Shown here: positions 13,947-16,402 of the stretch, in pieces
Layout of the letters: each line of letters opens with the position of its first letter
Position numbering within the stretch: position 1 is the stretch's first letter
Origin: Pseudomonadota bacterium
GTDB taxonomy: Bacteria > Pseudomonadota > Gammaproteobacteria > Burkholderiales > Burkholderiaceae_C
Assembly: GCA_023390985.1 (NCBI GenBank)
Contig: JAEWBU010000014.1
Coordinates: 1 to 16,402 of the forward strand
Direction of reading: 5' to 3'
Length of the DNA stretch: 16,402 nucleotides
Notes under the pieces: model-generated
The model's database searches: none
What the model was told of the DNA's origin: nothing
What the model saw: only the letters and a program-made list of their open reading frames with translations
Made by a program: the position numbers and the translations under genes

Positions 13947-14088
13947 CGTGAACATGAAGTTTGGATCGATGGTCTTCTTCCTGGTGAAGCTAGCCATCGC
14001 GTTCATCCCAGCCGCGATCATTCTGACCATCATCGGCGCGGTGATCGTCGCGGTACTTGGCGGCATGTTTTCGGGGGCGTTCCGTTGA
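13915..14088 (+). CDS. Small membrane protein, 57 residues, unknown function
   Basis: This short gene begins at the ATG at 13915 with a strong GGAAGGAG ribosome binding site 6 bases upstream, and it overlaps the end of the hydrolase frame by 32 bases in another frame. The product starts MEPEQKVVVVDVNMKFGSM. It continues with a hydrophobic stretch of about 34 residues (18-51) broken by Lys25, and ends GGMFSGAFR. It could form one tilted or two short membrane helices, with a polar N-terminal strand outside the membrane. I do not know its function. The codon pattern, ribosome binding site and hydrophobicity support a real gene. The fliS promoter begins 41 bases after its stop. Confidence 0.75.
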   Translation: MEPEQKVVVVDVNMKFGSMVFFLVKLAIAFIPAAIILTIIGAVIVAVLGGMFSGAFR

Positions 14089-14128
14089 TTCGGTCTCCAG
14101 ACTGACCCGATTGGACGGAGAGCCGGCC

Positions 14129-14155
14129 TAAAGCCCGCCCTCGCACCGCCGATAA
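14129..14155 (+). promoter_or_regulatory. Sigma-28 (FliA) promoter of fliS-fliT
   Basis: TAAAGCCC (14129-14136), exactly 11 bases, then GCCGATAA (14148-14155). The -10 box is a perfect match to the FliA consensus. The -35 region is identical to that of fliC1 over GGCCTAAAGCCC. Transcription should begin near 14161, leaving a leader of only about 15 bases before fliS. Confidence 0.95.
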
Positions 14156-14157
14156 CA

Positions 14158-14176
14158 GGGGCAAGGACGACGCCCC
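14158..14176 (+). other. Hairpin presenting the fliS ribosome binding site
   Basis: GGGGC (14158-14162) and GCCCC (14172-14176) can pair around the 9-base loop AAGGACGAC, which holds the Shine-Dalgarno-like AAGGA. The right arm abuts the ATG at 14177. Part of the left arm may lie upstream of the transcription start, so the hairpin depends on the exact +1 base. Confidence 0.4.
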
Positions 14177-14602
14177 ATGTTCACCGCCCCCCTGCAACCC
14201 ATCGCCCAGTACCGCCACGTCGGCGTCACCTCCGACGTCGCCCGGGCCGATCCGCACCAGCTGGTCATGCTGCTGTTCGACGGCGCCATCGCCGCGGTGC
14301 TGCAGGCGCGCCATGCGCTGGAACAGGGCGACATCGAGACCAAGATCTCCACCATTTCCAAGGGCATGCGCATCATCGACGAGGGCCTGAAGGCCGCCGT
14401 GGAAAGCCGCGGCGACGTGGCGCTGGGCGACAACCTGCGCGCCCTGTACGACCACATGATCCAGCGCCTGTTCACCGCCAACCTGCGCAACGCCGACGAG
14501 CCGCTGGCCGAAGTGGCCAAGTTGCTGGCCGACCTGCGCTCCACCTGGGCCGAGATCGCGCCGGCGCCCGCCGCCACCCTGCCCGCCCACCTGCAGGCCT
14601 GA
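14177..14602 (+). CDS. fliS: FliS, flagellin export chaperone
   Basis: FliS binds the C-terminal D0 helices of flagellin in the cytosol, prevents early polymerisation and delivers it to FlhA. The protein has 141 residues; the family is usually about 125-140. The N-terminus carries a QYRHVGVTSDV segment, then the signature DPHQLVMLLFDGAI (25-38). A four-helix core follows, including ISKGMRIIDEGLKAAVESRGD and ALYDHMIQRLFTANLRND-like helices. The C-terminal 15 residues are Ala/Pro-rich. The ATG at 14177 sits directly behind a sigma-28 promoter, so it is made together with flagellin although it is separated from fliD. fliT follows after 16 bases. Confidence 0.95.
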   Translation: MFTAPLQPIAQYRHVGVTSDVARADPHQLVMLLFDGAIAAVLQARHALEQGDIETKISTISKGMRIIDEGLKAAVESRGDVALGDNLRALYDHMIQRLFTANLRNADEPLAEVAKLLADLRSTWAEIAPAPAATLPAHLQA

Positions 14603-14618
14603 CGAAGAGGAGACGACG

Positions 14619-14942
14619 ATGGAGATGTACGGATCCTCCTCCAGCCCGCTGCGCTGGTACGCCGCGCTGGAATGCGCCAGCCAGGAGATGCTGGCCGCCG
14701 CGCGCGCCGGCGACTGGGACACGGTGTGCCGCCTCGAAGGCGCCTGCGCGGTGGTGATCGCCCGCCTGCGCGAGATCGCGCGCGACACGCCGCTGTCGCG
14801 CGAGGAGCAGTCGGAGCGCACGCGCATCCTGCGCGCCATCCTCGCCAACGACGCGGAGATCCGGCGGATCTGCGAGCCGCTGCCTTCGTTCCTGGATGCG
14901 CGGTCCTTCCACGTCGGGGAAGTCAGCCACGCGGTGCACTGA
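14619..14942 (+). CDS. fliT: FliT-like flagellar chaperone
   Basis: FliT-type proteins chaperone FliD and, in enteric bacteria, bind FlhC to damp class II expression. This one has 107 residues, all predicted helical, starting MEMYGSSSSPLRWYAALECA at an ATG behind AAGAGGAGA, 16 bases after fliS. The central helix AARAGDWDTVCRLEGACAVV (27-46) has the W-plus-acidic pattern common in FliT homologues, and ILRAILANDAEIRRICEP (74-91) forms a later helix. Sequence conservation in this family is low, so the name rests on size, helicity and position after fliS. It converges on fliE with 17 bases between the stop codons. Confidence 0.82.
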   Translation: MEMYGSSSSPLRWYAALECASQEMLAAARAGDWDTVCRLEGACAVVIARLREIARDTPLSREEQSERTRILRAILANDAEIRRICEPLPSFLDARSFHVGEVSHAVH

Positions 14943-14963
14943 CCGCGGCGGCCTGGAGGTCAG
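14939..14963. other. Dyad spanning the convergent fliT and fliE stop codons
   Basis: CTGACC (14939-14944) and GGTCAG (14958-14963) form a 6-base-pair inverted repeat that includes both stop codons, with a GC-rich 13-base loop. A second overlapping dyad is AGGTC-A-GACCT (14957-14967). No T-run follows, so a bidirectional terminator is only a possibility. Confidence 0.3.
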
Positions 14964-15295
14964 ACCTGCATGTTCATGATGTCGCTGTAGGCCGACACCA
15001 GCCGGTTGCGCACGTGCAACGCCGACTGGAACCCGATCTGCGACTTCTGCATGGCCACCATGGTCTGCTCCAGGCTCACGCGGCCCGGGTCGGACTGGAA
15101 GGCCTCCGCCATGCGCGCCGCCTGGTCCTGCGTCGCGCTCACCGAACGCAGCGCCTGGTCGAGCGCGCCGGTGAAGCTGGTGGTGACACCCGGGGCCGCG
15201 CCCGCCGCGGGCTGCGCGCGCTGGGTCGCCGCGTTGCGGCGCAGCGCGTCGAGCAGGGGCGTGGGCAGGCCGGTGGCCGAGGGCTTGATGTCCAT
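14960..15295 (-). CDS. fliE: FliE, hook-basal body junction protein
   Basis: FliE joins the MS ring to the rod and is one of the first exported substrates. The ATG at 15295 gives 111 residues. The open frame runs further upstream, but that part is antisense to fliF and is not part of the protein. The N-terminal third is low in conservation and Ala-rich. The conserved C-terminal half has SFTGALDQALRSV (40-52), then VSLEQTMVAMQKSQIGFQ (73-90) and VRNRLVSAYSDIMNMQV (95-111), the family hallmark. It is divergent from fliF across a 129-base region that should hold the class II promoters. The ribosome binding site is weak. Confidence 0.95.
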   Translation of the reverse strand: MDIKPSATGLPTPLLDALRRNAATQRAQPAAGAAPGVTTSFTGALDQALRSVSATQDQAARMAEAFQSDPGRVSLEQTMVAMQKSQIGFQSALHVRNRLVSAYSDIMNMQV

Positions 15296-15424
15296 GGCCG
15301 GAACTTTAGGGACGCACGCGTCGCTCGCTGCGGCGAATAGCGCCCGGAATGCACCGCATATCGGGCTTAAGGCGCGCGCGGGGGCGACCAACAATCGTGG
15401 CCACCCCGAGAGCCCCTCCGCGAC
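15296..15424. promoter_or_regulatory. Divergent fliE/fliF regulatory region
   Basis: This 129-base spacer must hold the promoters of fliE (minus) and fliF (plus), which are FlhDC-dependent class II genes in related systems. It contains CTTAAG (15366-15371) and AACAAT (15390-15395), as seen in front of flhB, in an otherwise GC-rich setting. There is no sigma-28 -10 box on either strand. TAAAGTTC on the minus strand near 15309-15302 has no matching -10 at the right distance. I cannot place the FlhDC site with confidence. Confidence 0.45.
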
Positions 15425-16402
15425 ATGGACACCACCGCCCCCGCCGCAGCCGCCGCCGCGCTCCCCCTGCCCGTCGAACGGGTTCGCACGCCCGCGCTGG
15501 ACCGCCTGCAGGCCGCGCCGATGCGCGCCAAGGTGGCGCTGGGCGTGGCCGCCGCGCTGCTGGCCGGCGTGGTGTTCATGGGCGTGTCCGCCAGCCGCCA
15601 GACCGACTGGCGCATCCTCTATGCGAGCCTGAGCGACAAGGACGGCGGCGCCGTCGTGACGGCGCTCGGCCAGCTGAACGTGCCGCACAGGTTCAGCGAA
15701 TCCGGCGGTGCGCTGCTGGTGCCGGCGGACAAGGTGCACGAGGTGCGCCTGCGCCTGGCCTCGCAGGGCCTGCCCAAGGGCGGCACGGTGGGTTTCGAAC
15801 TGATGGAGAACCAGAAGTTCGGCACCACGCAGTTCCAGGAACGGCTCAACTTCCAGCGCGGCCTGGAGGGCGAGCTGGCCCGCTCGATCATGGCGCTGTC
15901 GGCCGTGCAGTCGGCGCGCGTGCACCTGGCGCTGCCGCAGCAGACCGCTTTCCTGCGCGAGCAGCACAAGCCCTCGGCCTCGGTGCTGCTGTCGCTCTAT
16001 CCCGGCGGCTCGCTCGATCGCGCGCAGATCGCCGGCATCGTGCACCTCGTCGCTTCCAGCGTCCCCGAACTCAACACCCGCGCCGTGAGCGTGGTGGACC
16101 AGACCGGCACGCTGCTGTCGCAACTGCCGGGCGACCTGCCCAATGGCCTGGACCAGCCGCAGCTGCAGCACGTGCGCCAGACCGAGCAGAGCCTGTCCTC
16201 GCGCATCCTGGCCATCATCGAACCGATCGTCGGCCAGGGGAACGTCAAGGCCCAGGTCACCGCGGACATCGACTTCACGCAGAGCGAGTCCACCGCCGAG
16301 CTGTACGGACCCAACCAGGGCGGCGCGCAGGCGGCGATTCGCAGCCAGCACCTGTCGGAAGCGCCCGGCGGCCCGGGCGGCCCGCAGGGCGCGGGCGTGC
16401 CC
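15425..16402 (+). CDS. fliF: FliF, MS-ring protein, N-terminal part (cut by window edge)
   Basis: FliF forms the MS ring, the base on which the flagellum is built. The first 326 codons are present. After an Ala/Pro-rich N-terminal tail (1-20) comes a membrane helix at about 37-53 (VALGVAAALLAGVVFMGV). Then come the ring-building motifs. The first starts at WRILYASLSDKDGGAVV (62-78). The YscJ/FliF-type part includes LRLASQGLPKGG, GFELMENQKFGTTQFQERLNF and ARVHLALPQQTAF. A Gly/Pro-rich stretch (APGGPGGPQGAG) near the window edge is the usual linker in the middle of FliF. The ATG at 15425 fits the family N-terminus. The C-terminal helix and FliG-binding tail are outside the window. Confidence 0.96.
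   Translation, partial: MDTTAPAAAAAALPLPVERVRTPALDRLQAAPMRAKVALGVAAALLAGVVFMGVSASRQTDWRILYASLSDKDGGAVVTALGQLNVPHRFSESGGALLVPADKVHEVRLRLASQGLPKGGTVGFELMENQKFGTTQFQERLNFQRGLEGELARSIMALSAVQSARVHLALPQQTAFLREQHKPSASVLLSLYPGGSLDRAQIAGIVHLVASSVPELNTRAVSVVDQTGTLLSQLPGDLPNGLDQPQLQHVRQTEQSLSSRILAIIEPIVGQGNVKAQVTADIDFTQSESTAELYGPNQGGAQAAIRSQHLSEAPGGPGGPQGAGVP

Noticed and set aside
11788..14088. Insertion sequence or prophage as carrier of the accessory segment
   Set aside because: No transposase, integrase, terminal inverted repeats or target-site duplication could be found. Only REP-like units are present.
15302..15309. TAAAGTTC on the minus strand as a sigma-28 promoter for fliE
   Set aside because: The -35-like box lies within a few bases of the fliE start and the correctly spaced -10 position reads ATCAAGCC, which is not a match.
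15296..16351. Upstream extension of the fliE frame giving a 463-residue protein
   Set aside because: The extension is antisense to fliF, low in complexity and far beyond the normal FliE length. The ATG at 15295 matches the family start.

Overview
This is a GC-rich, densely coded flagellar and motility locus from a proteobacterium. The FlhD/FlhC master regulator pair, sigma-28 promoters of the TAAAG-N-GCCGATAA type, tandem flagellins and the codon bias together point to a betaproteobacterium, most likely Burkholderiales and possibly a Comamonadaceae-like genus. The genus is inference; no marker gene is present to prove it.

Layout. The left half reads on the minus strand, in transcription order from 7660 down to 1: flhD, flhC, motA, motB, cheY, cheZ, flhB, flhA, flhF (cut by the window edge). 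Several junctions are 4-base ATGA overlaps (motB/cheY, flhB/flhA, flhA/flhF). Two inverted pairs of a REP-like repeat sit directly behind flhC and cheZ and divide this row into apparent transcription blocks. A divergent intergenic region (7661-7953) separates flhD from the plus-strand filament genes: fliC1, a strong intrinsic terminator, fliC2 and fliD.

Between fliD and its usual partners fliS/fliT lies an accessory segment of about 2.3 kb (11788-14088). It holds a small hypothetical gene abutting fliD, a degenerate REP-like pair, a HI1419/HI1420-type toxin-antitoxin pair whose toxin is frameshifted by one base, an alpha/beta hydrolase gene also frameshifted by one base, and an overlooked 57-residue membrane protein. 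fliS and fliT then restart behind their own near-perfect sigma-28 promoter. They converge on fliE (minus strand), which is divergent from fliF (plus strand, cut by the right edge).

How the genes work together. FlhD4C2 switches on the class II genes. FlhA/FlhB form the export gate, FlhF helps place the flagellum, and FliE/FliF build the rod junction and MS ring. FliC1/FliC2 form the filament under the FliD cap, with FliS and FliT as export chaperones. MotA/MotB drive rotation, and CheY/CheZ set the switching signal. No cheA, cheW, cheR, cheB or receptor gene lies in the window. No gene-free stretch exceeds 300 bases. I see no tRNA, rRNA, CRISPR array or transposase. The most notable points are the split fliD/fliST arrangement, two +1 C frameshifts 1.06 kb apart, REP-like pairs placed 8-10 bases after stop codons, and fliC2-fliD lying behind a terminator with no visible sigma-28 box.
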